From NCBI GenBank assembly GCA_019096195.1, contig JAGTXK010000050.1, forward strand, positions 434,001 to 498,000: a DNA stretch of 64,000 bases, written 5' to 3'. The notes under the pieces were generated by a model. That model was not told the DNA's origin and did no database searches. It was given only the letters and a program-made list of their open reading frames with translations. The position numbers were made by a program, and so were the translations under genes. This stretch comes from Boletus sp. NGJ (taxonomy: Eukaryota; Basidiomycota; Agaricomycetes; Boletales; Boletaceae). Shown piece by piece: positions 37,798 to 49,384 of the stretch (position 1 is the stretch's first letter; the number at the start of each line of letters is the position of its first letter).

Positions 37798-40700
37798 ATG
37801 GATTCAAAAGGTACTTGTCTCTTTCTGCTGGCGCGGAAAGCAGTGAAATGATGTGCCTGCCAGTTGATCAATTGCATTCGCGGGCGAAATCCCTTACCCT
37901 CAAGTTTAAGCAAGGAGGTGGGACCAATTACATTAGCGAGGCGATCGTCCTCGATCGCGAAGCACTAGATATTTGCCCACCCGGTTATCCCCAGCGATAT
38001 ATTTCCATGAATCGGGTTGGTCTTGGTCTCTGTGATCGCTACAAGCAGCTCGGGAGGATGCCGGACCTCAAAGAAGCTATTTTGCTCGGCCGAGATACAC
38101 TTGCGCTCTGCACAGCGGGGCACCCAGATCGATCAATGGCTTTGAGCAACCTTTCGCTTTACCTCTGCACTCGGTACAATCAGCTAGGGGGGATGACGGA
38201 CCTCGAAGAGGCCATTGTCCTCACCCGAGACGCACTGGCGCTTCGCCCACCGGGGCACCCAGATCGGTCAGTGGGCTTGAACAACCTTTCGTTTTACCTC
38301 TCCGCCCGGTACAAGCAGCTCGGGGCGATAGAGGACCTCGAAGAAGCTATTGTGCTCGGCCGAGACACACTGGCGCTCTGCACAACGTGGGACCCAAATC
38401 GGTCGATGTTTTTGAGCAATTTGTCGCTTTACCTCTCCACTCGATACAAGCAACTTGGAGCGATGGGGGATCTCGAGGAGGCAATTGTCCTCGCCCGAGA
38501 TGCACTGGCGCTTCGCCCACCGGGACACCCGGATCGATCAGTGGCTCTGAACAACCTATCGTCTTATCTCTCCACTCGGTACACACAGTGCGGGGAAATG
38601 GAAGGCCTCTACGAGGCCATTGTCCTCGTCCGAGATACACTGGCGCTCTGCACTGCAGGTCACCCAGATCGGTCAATGTTTTTGAGCAACCTGTCGCTTT
38701 ACCTCTCCATTCGGTACAGCCAACTTGGGGCGATGGAGGACCTCGAGGAGGCAATTGTCCTCGCCCGAGACGCACTGGCGCTTCGGCCACTGGGGCACCC
38801 AGACCGGTCAATGTCTTTGAACAACCTTTCGCATTGCCTCTCCACTCGCTACACACAGCACGGGGCGATGGAGGATCTCAACGAGGCCATTTTGCTTGGC
38901 CGAGATGCACTGGCGCTCTGTACAGTGGGACGACCAAATCGGTCAATGATTCTGAGCAACCTTTTGCATTGCCTCTCCACTCGGTACACACAACGCGGGG
39001 CGATGGAGGATCTCAATGAGGCCATCGTCCTCAGCCGAGATGCACTCGCGCTCCGCCCCCTGGGGCACCCAGATCGTTCGTTGTCTTTAATCAACCTCGC
39101 AGCCAATCTCTCCACTCGATACACCCAGCTCGGGGTGATGGAGGATATCAACGAGGCCATTGTCCTCAGCCGCAATGCACTAGAGCTTCGCCCACCGGGG
39201 CACCCCGATCGATCGCTGTCATTGAGTAACCTTGCAGGCCAACTTGTACGCCACCTCCGTACTCGGTTCACACAGACCAGTCAGTTAGAGGAGCTGTTCA
39301 GTCTCTTTGCTCAGCTGGCACATCAACCCTCCGAGTCAGCGGTGTCGTCCACTGATCTGTCTGTTGCAAGATCATGGATCCGTGTAGTTGAAATTGTCCA
39401 GCATCCTACAACACTTCTAGCCTATAAAACATCTCTTCGCTTATTCACTCGTCATGTCGCTACTCTACCACCTTTGCCTCAACATCGCACTGTCCTCAAG
39501 GGCCTCACGTCGTCGCTTGCAGTGGACGCATTCTCCGCTTGTCTTCGCAACCACTCTCCTGCAGATGCGATTGTGCTTCTAGAACAAGGTCGGGGCGTCT
39601 TTTGGAGCCAGCTCACTCGCCTCCATTCCCCACTTGATGATGTCATTGCATCTGGCCAAACAGGAAGGTTGTTGGCAGACGAGTTCACACAGCAGACCTT
39701 GGCCATTCGTACTGCCCTTGATTCACCTGGTCTGGATCAGCATGATCGAGTATGCCGTCTCAACGTTGAATTGCAAACAGTCGTCACCAAAATCCGCGAG
39801 TTGCCCGGTCTTTCCCGTTTTCTTCTCCCCTCTCCCTTCTCCGATCTCCAACAGGCTGCCTGCGAAGGCCCTGTGATCGTTGTGAATGCGAACAAGTATG
39901 GCTGCGATGTTCTCGTTGTCCTAGTCGACCGAGATCCCGTCCACGTCCCATTATCAATCACAAAGGAAGCTGTCCGAGAATTGTCATCGCAGCTCAGTAC
40001 CCTGACTGAGCTCGCGAAGTCGATGGACGTGGCAAAAGATCTTGCCATCATGTTGCGGAAACTGTGGGACGAGGTTGTCTCCCCAATCGTGAACTTCCTC
40101 CAGATGGTACTTCCATTTCAATCACGCATCTGGTGGTGCCCCACCGCCGAGTTCTCTTCTCTTCCCCTGCATGCCGCCGCTTCGTATAGGAAGGGCCAAC
40201 AGAGTCTCGCTAATCTGTACATCACGTCTTATACGCCCACCCTCCTGCCCTCATTCGTGCTAGACGGCACGATCTCCCGCATTCCACATCAAAAGGGAAA
40301 CACATCGTTGGTATAGGTCAAGCGCAAGCCATGGGGGAAAATAAACTTGTTTCGGTCGGCACCGAACTAGCCACCATTGAGCAGCGCGTTGATGGCATCG
40401 CCACCTTCACCCGCATCGAGGATCAAGAGTCTTGCGTCGCCCGGGTCACCGAGGAACTTAGGAAGAACGAATGGGTGCACCTTGCGTGTCATGGTATCCC
40501 AGATCAGACCCAGCCATCCGAGTCCGCGTTCGCTCTCCACGACGGACACTTGACGATCGAACGCATCATTCAGTGCGAACTCGAGAACCCCCAGTTCGCG
40601 TATCTCTTTGCCTGTCATACGACTGTTGGGGATGAGGAAAGTCCTGACGAGGTGATTCATCTCGCGTCGGCGATGCAGTTTGCCGGGTTCCGTTCTGTGA

Positions 40701-40906
40701 TCTGGACGATGTGGGCGGTGGACGATGCTCAGACGAACATGATTACGTCGGTATTTTACAACAACATGATAGACGAGTCTGGTAGTCTGAACTATACCCG
40801 TGCAGCATTGGCGCTGAACAGGACGATGAACAAATTGGTGAATATACCATTCGATCAACGTATCTTGTATATGCACCTCTGGCGCAGGGGTAAGTCGTTG
40901 AGATGA
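37798..40906 (+). pseudogene. TPR-CHAT protein C, 10 repeats, one frameshift
   Basis: Same architecture as D. Exon 1 is 37798-37810 (13 nt), the intron is 37811-37863 (53 nt), then one long exon. Ten 46-residue repeats (about 37970-39240) are followed by a helical linker (LLEQGRGVFWSQLTRL) and the CHAT domain from about 39870. Relative to D one base is missing near 40243, in a CTC-CTG context where D has CTCACCG. The main frame then ends at 40316 with a short wrong tail, and the rest of CHAT continues in another frame to 40906. The catalytic region lies beyond the shift, with WVHLACHG near 40480 and FACHTT near 40615, so the 870-codon frame would lack it. Copies of the TPR-CHAT leader are present only in part upstream (37715-37750). 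Confidence 0.87.
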
Positions 40907-41004
40907 ATTTGTCACGGAGATGCCATAAAGCGTCTTCAAGCACCGAAACTAGCGTAAGAGTCCCATGCAGCATCCATGGCATAAAATAGCTCACACATTT
41001 TTAG

Positions 41005-41859
41005 CATCATGACAACCTCAGAAAGCAGAGACGTGATGGTAGAGGCCAACGCAACCTCACGGTCCTCACGGTCTGCCTCGACAATACAGCCTTCCGCCGC
41101 TATGCTCTCCTTGCCGCCATCAAAGCTCTTTGGCGAATTCGTCCCCATGTCGGAACTATCCAAGTCCTGACAAACAGGCTATGTGTCAAATATGGGCCCC
41201 TTCGGCAGCTTTCGGAAGCATCTACTCTCCGCTTTGTGGCCGAGCATACTTTCATTCCAGTGCCAAAGGTTCACTGTGCATTCGTGCATAAGGGTTGGAC
41301 ATACATCTTGATGGAGAGGATTGAGGGTGAGATGCTTGTCTGCGGGTGGTCGTCGCGATCTGCAGAGTCCAAGGCGAGGATACATGCCCAGTTAAAGCAA
41401 ATGGTGGATGAACTGAGGTCACTTCCTCCACAGAGCCCACAGATCAGCAACGTAGATGGTGGACCCTTGTATGACCCTCGCTTTCCTAACTCTTTGACTA
41501 TTGGGCTATTCGAAACCATTCATGACTTTCACCTCTTCTTACGCAATGGCCTTGACCACCATCCAGAGGGTTACCCTGAGGTGGGAAGGATGATGGAACT
41601 ACAGGATCGACCCTGGCCAATGCCGGTATTCACCCATGGCGATCTGAGCAGCCTAAACATTCTGGCACGTAACGATGAGGTTGTTGGGATTGTTGACTGG
41701 GAAACAGCTGGGTGGTATCCATCATATTCGGAGTATTCAATGGCATGGTATGTTAATCCACGAAATGTCTTCTGGAGGGAGGAAGTGGGGAAATTCTTGG
41801 ACCCCATGCCAGATGTGCTGGAGATGGAACAGATACGACTCATGTACTTTCGATGGTGA
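41005..41859 (+). CDS. APH-family phosphotransferase (aminoglycoside/choline kinase-like)
   Basis: Kinase-like fold of the phosphotransferase enzyme family found in large numbers in Agaricomycetes. Blocks: VLTNRLCVKYGPL, LSEASTLRFVAEHT, IPVPKVHCAF, GWTYILMERIEGEML. The catalytic loop is FTHGDLSSLNILA, followed by VVGIVDWETAGWYPSYSEY, the DxD-type metal site. The C-terminus is complete (stop at 41857). The 5' end is unclear: the frame opens directly after TTTTTAG at 41004, which looks like a splice acceptor, but no first exon was found between it and TPR-CHAT C. Either the first exon is tiny or it was lost when the cassette arrived. Confidence 0.75.
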   Translation, partial: HHDNLRKQRRDGRGQRNLTVLTVCLDNTAFRRYALLAAIKALWRIRPHVGTIQVLTNRLCVKYGPLRQLSEASTLRFVAEHTFIPVPKVHCAFVHKGWTYILMERIEGEMLVCGWSSRSAESKARIHAQLKQMVDELRSLPPQSPQISNVDGGPLYDPRFPNSLTIGLFETIHDFHLFLRNGLDHHPEGYPEVGRMMELQDRPWPMPVFTHGDLSSLNILARNDEVVGIVDWETAGWYPSYSEYSMAWYVNPRNVFWREEVGKFLDPMPDVLEMEQIRLMYFRW

Positions 41860-41984
41860 TGTTTAGTTAGGCATTAGCTATATCAGAACATAGGAAGTGA
41901 CTGCTTGGAGCTGCAAATTTTGTTTCAATGTAACTGTTTTATTGATCATGCCTTCCCATGCCAGTGAACACACAAATACATGTA

Positions 41985-43070
41985 TGACCCTCCCCGTCCC
42001 ACAATAACACACACTCAAATCAGATCCAGCGACGCCCATCGTCAGTCAGTCTTCCTCGGTCAACAGGTCGTCCGTTGTCGTCGCAGGATGGATCACGAGC
42101 ATCTTGGTATCGCCCACATTGGCGAGGTTTCTCGCAAGTCGGAGAGTGTCCACCGCTTTGCTCGCAACGTTGTGGTCGTCGTCGAATCAAAGTTCATAAC
42201 GCCGCTGTACGCATTGGGGCGGAGCAGTCTCTTGGATAATTATAACTCTCGAGGCCCAAGTTCGGGTCCCACGCGACTTAGGAGTGCTTTGGGAGCCAGC
42301 TAGGAGTGTGGGTGGCACGGTTTGAGTAAGCTGAAACGTTTCGATGGAAGTAGGAAAGAAAGGTGACGTACGTTGCTAGCGCTAGCGTGTATCGCAGTGT
42401 CTCTGACGCGCAGACTGAGCGTCTCGAGACCTTGAGTGAGGAGGAAGGTTCCAAAGGTATTCAATGCGGGCCCGAGGTCGCACAAGAGTTTTACGCGAAG
42501 CTCCATGAGTTCAGTCAAACTTGCCTGTCACGGTCGTGACAATCAGTAGTTGCCAATCGGTCAAAGAATATACATACCAGACGATGACAACACCCGTGAT
42601 CGCGGTTCCGTGACCTCCATTCCATTTGGTGGCACTGTGCATTACACAAATATCCTCGCGATGAATTGACCGAGCCGGATGTGATATTACCGATACTCTC
42701 GACGAAGTTCGCTTTCGTATGGCCATCCCTGTTGGCAAACTTCTTGCATGTCACTGTGGGCTACCTATAACAAGTCAAGACGTGAATGAGGACTTACGTC
42801 GACGATGTTATCGCCCAAATCCGCAATCGCGGAAATGGCCAGGAGCTGCGCGGATGGACCGGACGCCGTCATCCTCGAACGTTGCATACGACTCTCACAG
42901 GCATACTACAGAACTTGATGAAAGACATGTTACACGGGACGCTGGGTGGCCGGTGACGGCTGTGTATGGACGCACGACGGTGGGGTTTCCGATGCGGGAG
43001 TGAATGTGACCAAACGTCCTGGCAGGAGACGGTCAGTTGCCCATGACTCGGAAGAACACGGTGCATCCTC
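41985..43070 (-). pseudogene. MET17: Decayed O-acetylhomoserine sulfhydrylase gene
   Basis: Pieces of the pyridoxal-phosphate enzyme that makes homocysteine or cysteine from O-acetyl amino acids and sulfide occur in the right order on the minus strand. These are HSRIGNPTV (about 43000), SAQLLAISAIADLGDNIV (about 42830), TKANFVESIGN (about 42700), MHSATKWNGGHGT (the PLP-lysine region, about 42640), LLCDLGPALNTFGTFLLTQG (about 42470), GVMNFDSTTTT (about 42200) and ANVGDTKMLVIHPATTT (about 42110). Several frameshifts and stops lie between and within the blocks, and much of the N-terminal half is gone. The host presumably has a working copy elsewhere. Confidence 0.85.
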
Positions 43071-43429
43071 GAAACCAAAAAAAAAAAGTAGCTGCGTTGG
43101 ATGCTTATTGTCGCGTCGACATGGATATACGGACCCTCGTGAACTGATCGGCAAAATTTGGTACCTACCCTTTTCTCTCAAATGAAATTCATGTAATATC
43201 AATGATTAGAGCAGAGGCCGACGAACCAAACGTGTTCGCCGTAGTTGACTCGTTTTCTTCAGCTGACGAGGATGAGGGTAACAATAATGTTTAATTTTGG
43301 GGGTCATTACTCCGTGGTGACTCTGAATCGGAGTCCCCAAGTCCAAATGGAGTATGCACTCCGACGAAGAAAAACGAAAATCGAGCGCGGTTGTCCAGGT
43401 ACATCATGCCCGTTCCACTTTCCGCTTCT
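43071..43429. other. Intergenic between the MET17 relic and the TPR-CHAT C2 leader
   Basis: No gene is seen. Confidence 0.35.
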
Positions 43430-43701
43430 CCCACATCCCGCGGTGCTGGTGCAATGCAATCAAACGCGATGAATGAAGAAGAGAAGGCGAGGAGGTTTCC
43501 AACAGAGCGAACGAGTAGTTCATTCCGAGGGTGCAGTCGGCCTTTCAAGAGGCAGATTCATGTTCACCAGACCCAGCACAGTCTGTTGCGGAATTTGGGT
43601 GTACAGTAGAACCCGTGCATCGTTGCCTTTTTGGACCTGGCCCGGTCGCACAATATCCCAGCGTTACCCAGACCACTATTTCGAAAGTTCGGTCAGCAAA
43701 G
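43430..43701 (+). promoter_or_regulatory. Leader of TPR-CHAT C2
   Basis: Shares the CTTCTCCCACATCCCGCGGT block and the purine-rich AGGAGGTTTCC stretch with 1-300, 6467-6795 and 45190-45454. Promoter function is inferred. Confidence 0.45.
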
Positions 43702-44500
43702 ATGGATTCAAAAGGTAATTGTCTCTTTCTCCTGGCGCGGAGAGCAGTGATATGAAGTATATGTGCCTGCCAGTTGATCAGTTGCTTTCTCGGGGGAAAT
43801 CCCTTTTCACCGAGTTTGAGCAAGGAGGCGGGACCAATTACATTGACGAGGCGATCGTCCTCAATCGCGAAGCACTAGAACTTTGCCCAGCTGGTCATCC
43901 CAAGCGATATCTCTCCATGAATCAGCTTGGACGTCATCTCCATGTTCGTTGTAACCAGCTGGGGGAGATGACGGACCTCGAGGAGGCTATTGTGCTTGGC
44001 CGAGATACACTTGCGCTGGCCTCGCTACATTGAGAGTCAAGAGTCCTGCATCGCCCGCGTCACCGAGGAACTTAGGAAGAACGAATGGGTGCACCTCGCG
44101 TGTCATGGTATCCCAGATCGGAAGCAACCATTCGAGTCCGCGTTCGCTCTCCACGACGGGCGCTTCACGATCGAACGTATCATTCGGTGTGAACTACAGA
44201 ACCCCCAGTTCGCATATCTCTCTGCCTGTCATACGACTGTCGGGGATGAGGAAAGTCCTGACGAGGTGATTCATCTCGCGTCGGCGATGCAGTTTGCCGG
44301 GTTTCGTTCTGTGATCGGGACGATGTGGGCGGTGGACGATGCTCAGACGAGCAAGATCGCCTCGACTTTCTATGACAATATGAAGGATGAGTCTGGTTGT
44401 CTAGATCATACTCGTGCAGCGTTGGCGCTGAACGAGACGATGGAAAAATTGGCGAATATACCATTCGATCAACGTATCTTGTATACATCTCGGTGCTTAG
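43702..44500 (+). pseudogene. TPR-CHAT copy C2 with large internal deletion
   Basis: Exon 1 is 43702-43714. The intron (43715-43773) is 59 nt against 53 in the other copies, yet has the same remainder modulo 3, so the frame is kept. The first repeat and part of the second follow, to about 44018 (LGRDTLAL). The sequence then jumps into the middle of the CHAT domain (ESQESCIARVTEEL), losing about 2.2 kb relative to D, and the join is out of frame. The remaining CHAT end (44040-44490) is about 97-98% identical to D, with both HLACHG and SACHTT present. A 2-nt loss near the end alters the last residues. It is a recent tandem relative of D. Confidence 0.88.
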
Positions 44501-44639
44501 TCTTCTCTATCCACGTTTGCTCTTTTGCTTTTCCCTACTCTAACTGAATTTGCTATTTAAATATTTTAGACATGGATGTGTAGAAAATCTGAAATGATTA
44601 GGTAAGTTTATGAAGATCAAATCTCGGACAACTACTACT

Positions 44640-44986
44640 AGCAGCCGTTGGCATATTGGTGTATCGTATTCGCAGGCATCCCATCCACATCCTGCCAGGT
44701 GAGCCTATATCTGGGAACATTGAACTCGACGAGCGGCGAACGCGACCGTACGTTCAGTTCCCGTTCAGGTATACATTGTCACGAAAATGCATAAGCACCA
44801 CTGTTGACATGTGAATTTATTTACCATAGCTTCCCACCATCCAGGCCCGCGATCCACTGGTAGACAGCCCGACTTCAATGGCTCGTGCAGAGGACCGTAC
44901 AACTCCATTCCACTCAGCAAAGTCGTCCTAACCTCACTGACAGGACCAACTAACGTCGAATCGGACTCTGAGTTGTCATTAGACAT
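44640..44986 (-). CDS. Unrecognised small gene or fragment
   Basis: ATG at 44986 opens MSNDNSESDSTLV followed by YGPLHEPLKSGCLPVDRGPG and ends at WWEAM before a GTAAAT donor-like site. A second stretch near 44640-44765 (SPLVEFNVPRYRLTWQDVDG) ends in a stop at about 44640. Both have natural composition, but no intron with matching phase and acceptor could be placed between them. Family unknown. It lies between TPR-CHAT C2 and D, in DNA not shared with the other units. Confidence 0.3.
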
Positions 44987-45189
44987 AAAGGTTGCGAGGT
45001 GCCATTACCGAGTTATACACATGACATGGAAGCCACTCCCGCGATCCAATCTATGCGATTCAGGGCTACTGGTATCTGAGAACAGGACAGCAATGCGATG
45101 AGAAGCCTCCTTGCGTGTCCATGATGCCAGACAGTTTACGCGACTGATGACCGCTAAGCATCTCGCCACTGGATACATTCCATCCCACT

Positions 45190-45454
45190 TCCTACTCCTC
45201 CCACATCCCACGGTGGTCGTGCAATGCAATCGAATGCGAGGAGGTTTCCGATAGAGCGGACGAGTAGTTCTTTGAGAGGTTGCAGTCGGCCTTTCGAGAG
45301 GCAGATCCATGTTCGCCGAACAAAGAGTCCATTGCGGTGTTTCGGTGTGGGAAGGCCTTTACATCGTTAGCCCTTCTCGGACCAAGTGGCCCGCTCGCAC
45401 AGTATCCCAGCGCTATCCCGAACCACCATGTCAAATCAAGTTTGGTCGACTCAG
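45190..45454 (+). promoter_or_regulatory. Leader/promoter of TPR-CHAT D
   Basis: Directly precedes the intact copy and shares blocks with the leaders of A, C2 and the left-edge copy. An open frame runs through it into the gene and would add 75 residues. This is rejected as coding because copies A and C2 have a stop at the same junction. Confidence 0.5.
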
Positions 45455-48400
45455 ATGGATTCCAAAGGTACTTGTCTCTTTCTGCCTGCGCGAGGAGCAG
45501 TGAAATGATGTGCCTGCCAGTTGATCAGTTGCTTTCTCGGGGGAAATCCCTTTTCACCAAGTTTGAGGAAGGAGGTGGGACCAATTACATTGATGAGGCG
45601 ATCGTCCTCAATCGCGAAGCATTAGAACTTTGCCCACCCGGCCACCCCAAGCGGTATCTTTCCATGCATGAGCTTGGACGTCATCTCCATGTTCGTTGTA
45701 ACCAGCTCGGGGAGATGACGGACCTCGAGGAGGCTATTGTGCTCGGCCGAGATACGCTTGCGCTCTGCACAGAGGGGCACCCAGATCGGTCAATGGCTTT
45801 GAGCAATCTCTCGCTTTACCTCTCCACACGATACAAGCGGCTTGGGGCGATGGAGGATCTCAACGAGGCTATTATCCTCGGCCGAGATGGATTGGAGCTT
45901 CGCACATCGGGGCACCCAGAACGGTCAAAGTCATTGAACAACATTTCGTATTACCTCTCCATTCGGTACAAGCAGCTCGGGGTGATGAATGACCTCGAGG
46001 AGGCCATCGTCCTCGCCCGAGACGGACTGACGCTTCGCCCACCGGGGCACGTGAATCGGGCAATGATTTTGAACAACCTTTCGTTTTACCTCTCCCTTCG
46101 GTACAAGCAGCTCGGGGTGATGGAGGACCTCGACGAGGCCATTGTCCTCGCCCAAGACACGCTGGCGCTTCGCCCACCGGGACACCCAAGTCGGTCAATG
46201 GCTTTGAACAACCTTTCGTATTACCTCGTCACTCGGTACAAGCAGTTCGGGGCGATGGAGGACCTCAACGAGGCCATCGTGCTCGCCCGAGACGCACTGG
46301 CAGTCTGCACATTGGGACACTCAGATCGGTCATTATTTTTGAGCAACCTTTCGGATTACCTCTTCACTCGGTACAAGCAGCTCGGGGTGATGGAGGACCT
46401 CAAGGAAGCCATTGTCATTGCCCGAGAGGGACTAGCGCTTTGCCCACCGGGACACCTAGATCGGTCATCGGCTTTGAGTGACCTTTCGGTTTACCTCCTC
46501 ACTCGGTTCAAGAAGCTCGGGGAGATGAAGGACCTCGAGGAGGCCATTATCCTCGGCCGAGACGCACTGGTGCTTCGGCCTCCGGGGCACCCGGAGCGAT
46601 CACTGGCTTTGAACAACCTTTCGCATTTCTTCTCCACTCGGTACAAGCAGCTCGGGGCGATGGGGGACCTCGAAGAGGCCATTGTCCTCGCCCGAGATAC
46701 ACTGGCGCTCTGCACAGCAGGGCACCCCGATCGGTCAATCGCTTTGAATGACCTTTCGTCTTGCCTCTCCATTCGGTATAAGCAGCTCGGGGTGCTGGAG
46801 GACCTCGAGGAGGCCATTGTCTTCAGCCGAGATGCACTGGCTCTTCGCCCACCTGGGCACCCAGACCGGCCAACGACATTGGAGGGCCTTGCAGGCCACC
46901 TGTGTACTCGGTTCACAACCTCGGGTCAGTTAGAGGATAAGGAGGAGTTATTCAGTCTTTATGCTCAGCTGGCACATCCACCCTCAATGGTGTCATCTGC
47001 AGATCTGTCTGCCGCTAGAACATGGATCCATGTGGCTGAAGATTTCAACCATTCCACCACACTTCTAGCATATGAAGCATATCTCCGATTGCTTACCCAT
47101 CACCTTGCCACTCTACCACCTTTGCCTCAACATCGCACTGTCGTCAAGGGCCTCACGTCGTCGCTCGCGGTCGATGCATTCTCCGCTTGTCTTCGTAATC
47201 ACTCTCCTACCAAAGCACTCGAGCTTCTAGAACAAGGTCGCGGCCTCTTTTGGAGCCAGCTCGCTCGCCTCCGTTCCCCACTTGATGATGTCATTGCATC
47301 TGGATCGACAGGAAAGATGTTGGCAGACGAGTTCACACAACGGACCTTTGCCATTCGTACTGCCCTTGATTCACCCGGTCCGGATCAGCATGATCGAGTA
47401 TGTCGTCTCAATGTTGAGTTGCAAGGAGTCGTTACCAGAATCCGCGAGTTGCCTGGTCTCTCCCATTTCCTTCTCCCCTCTCCCTTCTCCGATCTCCAAC
47501 AGGCTGCCTGCGAGGGCCCTGTGATCGTCGTGAATGCAAGCAAATATGGCTGTGATGCACTCGTTGTCCTAGTCGACCGAAATCCCCACCACATCCCATT
47601 GTCAATCACAAAGGAAGGTGTCCGAGAACTATTGTCGAAGCTCAATAAGTTGACTGTGGATGCAAAATCGATGGACGTGACAAGAGAACTTGGGATTTTT
47701 ATGCGGGAACTCTGGCACGAGGTTGTTTCTCCCATTGTCAATTACCTCAAGACGGTGCATCCATTTCAATCACGCATTTGGTGGTGCCCTACTGCCGAGT
47801 TCTCTCTTCTTCCCCTCCACGCTGCTGCTCCGTATCGGGATGGCCAACGGAATCTCGCGAATTTGTATATTTCGTCTTATACCCCCACGCTCACCGCGCT
47901 CATTCGTGCTAGACGGCACGCTCTCCCGCATTCTGCATCAAAAGGGAAACACTTCGTTGGTATAGGTCAAGCGCAAGCCAAGGGCGAGAACGAACTCGCT
48001 TGCGTCGGCGCCGAACTAGCCAACATCAAGCAGCGTATCGATGGCCTCGCCACATTTACGCACATCGAGAGTCAAGAGTCCTGCATCGCCCGGGTCACCG
48101 AGGAACTTAGGAAGAACGAATGGGTGCACTTTGCGTGTCATGGTATCCCAAATCGGAAACAGCCATTCGAGTCCGCGTTCGCTCTCCACGACGGGCGCTT
48201 CACGATCGAACAGATCATTCGGTGTGAACTACAGAACCCCCAGTTCGCGTATCTCTCTGCCTGTCATACGACTGTCGGGGACGAGGAAAGTCCTGACGAG
48301 GTGATTCATCTCGCGTCGGCGATGCAGTTTGCCGGGTTTCGCTCTGTGATCGGGACGATGTGGGCGGTGGACGATGCTCAGACGAGCAAGATCGCCTCGA

Positions 48401-48537
48401 CTTTCTATGACAATATGAAGGATGAGTCTGGTTGTCTAGATCATACTCGTGCAGCGTTGGCGCTGAACGAGACGATGGAAAAATTGGCGAATATACCATT
48501 CGATCAACGTATCTTGTATATACATCTCGGTGCCTAG
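45455..48537 (+). CDS. TPR-CHAT protein D, intact, 1009 aa
   Basis: The only unbroken member of the cluster. Exons 45455-45467 and 45521-48537, with a 53-nt intron (GTACTTGT to CTGCCAG). The N-terminus is MDSK joined to VDQLLSRGKSL. Ten TPR-like units of 46 residues (residues about 35-470; consensus H-P-D-R-S then L-N-N-L-S and R-Y-K-Q-L-G) resemble the kinesin-light-chain class. A helical linker follows (LLEQGRGLFWSQLARL). The CHAT domain is residues about 665-1009, with VIVVNASKYGCDALVV, FQSRIWWCPTAEFSLLPLHAA, the catalytic His likely 878 in HFACHG, the catalytic Cys likely 919 in LSACHTT, and SVIGTMWAVDD. CHAT domains are caspase/separase-like peptidases. A role as a repeat-sensing protease in cell death or self/non-self recognition is inference; the target is unknown. 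Confidence 0.93.
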
Positions 48538-48784
48538 TCTTCTCTACACTACGTTTGCTCTCGTGCTTTCCCCTACTGTACTTGCTGTTTGTAGCTTAAT
48601 TTTAAACCTTGGGCCCCTTCGGGTCCAGGAATAATTAGGTAAGCTTTACTAGCAGCCGTCACGGGTACTCGACTTTCTCATACCGTATACGCTTGGGAGC
48701 CAGCTTTCCCCAATACATTATCAGAAATATGCAGTAGCAAATGTTCCCACGATTGACAAACTCTGAGGAGCCAGTGCTGCACAT

Positions 48785-49020
48785 CAGTAAATTTACATGC
48801 ATCTTAATCTGGCTTATTCTAGCTAATTCTGCTTGTCAAATTACAAAATATATTCATTACCATGATAATGCATTCCAGAACATTAGAAACATCATCATAA
48901 ACCAAGCTAATCTATTTTTCAACAAAATGAGGGTTAGAATTTGTCTCTATGTCAGATTTGGAAATGTTGTGCAAGTCAATAAGCTGAATAAGACAGAATA
49001 AGGTGCATGTAAATTTACTG
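48785..49020. mobile_element. 236-bp MITE with CAGTAAATTTACATGCA inverted ends
   Basis: Starts CAGTAAATTTACATGCA and ends TGCATGTAAATTTACTG, perfect inverted repeats with further weaker matches inside. It is AT-rich with no coding potential. The equivalent place in the inverted pogo copy (about 63945-63960) lacks it: GCTGCATATGCTATGAC there, against GCTGCACAT, then the MITE, then ACGCATTCACTATGAC here. That proves insertion and leaves a short, degraded target duplication. Confidence 0.8.
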
Positions 49021-49047
49021 ACGCATTCACTATGACAAAAACACCAA

Positions 49048-49190
49048 CTACTTTGACCTCATAAACCTATGTAAAGTTGTTTGCTTTGCACTCTTCATGT
49101 CCTCATATTGCAATTTAGCATGGAAAGCACAAATATGATGAATGAAATCAAGTGAGGCATCAGCATCAGTCTGGGAAATGCATGCGTCCT
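49048..49190 (-). pseudogene. C-terminal end of the pogo-like transposase
   Basis: Encodes ACISQTDADASLDFIHHICA then KSAKQTTLHRFMRSK and a stop at 49048. The pattern of a helix followed by A-K-Q-T-T-L is the usual C-terminus of pogo/CENP-B-like DDE transposases in fungi. It is the 3' remainder of the frame broken at 62925. Confidence 0.7.
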
Positions 49191-49384
49191 CCCACATGAT
49201 GCAGTCAAATTTGCCTGTAGCATATGGTGAGCCTGCTTGCAAAACACCCAACATGTATAGATGATACTGTGACGGGCCTGAGATATATGAGATGTGTAAG
49301 ACACAGCCGGGCCTGCCTAACATGCATATACATAGGATACAGAAGGCCCTGGAAAGGGTAACTAGATGAAGGATTGATAGATAC

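Noticed and set aside
41008-41170. MTTSESRDVMVEANATS frame as the N-terminus of the APH gene
   Set aside because: It ends in a stop before the kinase-like part, and no intron joins it in phase. The overlapping frame that runs directly into LCVKYGPL has better family character.
45280-45520. A 75-residue N-terminal extension of TPR-CHAT D read through the leader and the 53-nt intron
   Set aside because: The same frame is closed by a stop just inside the intron in copies A and C2. The spliced start MDSK|VDQL is shared by all four copies that retain this region.
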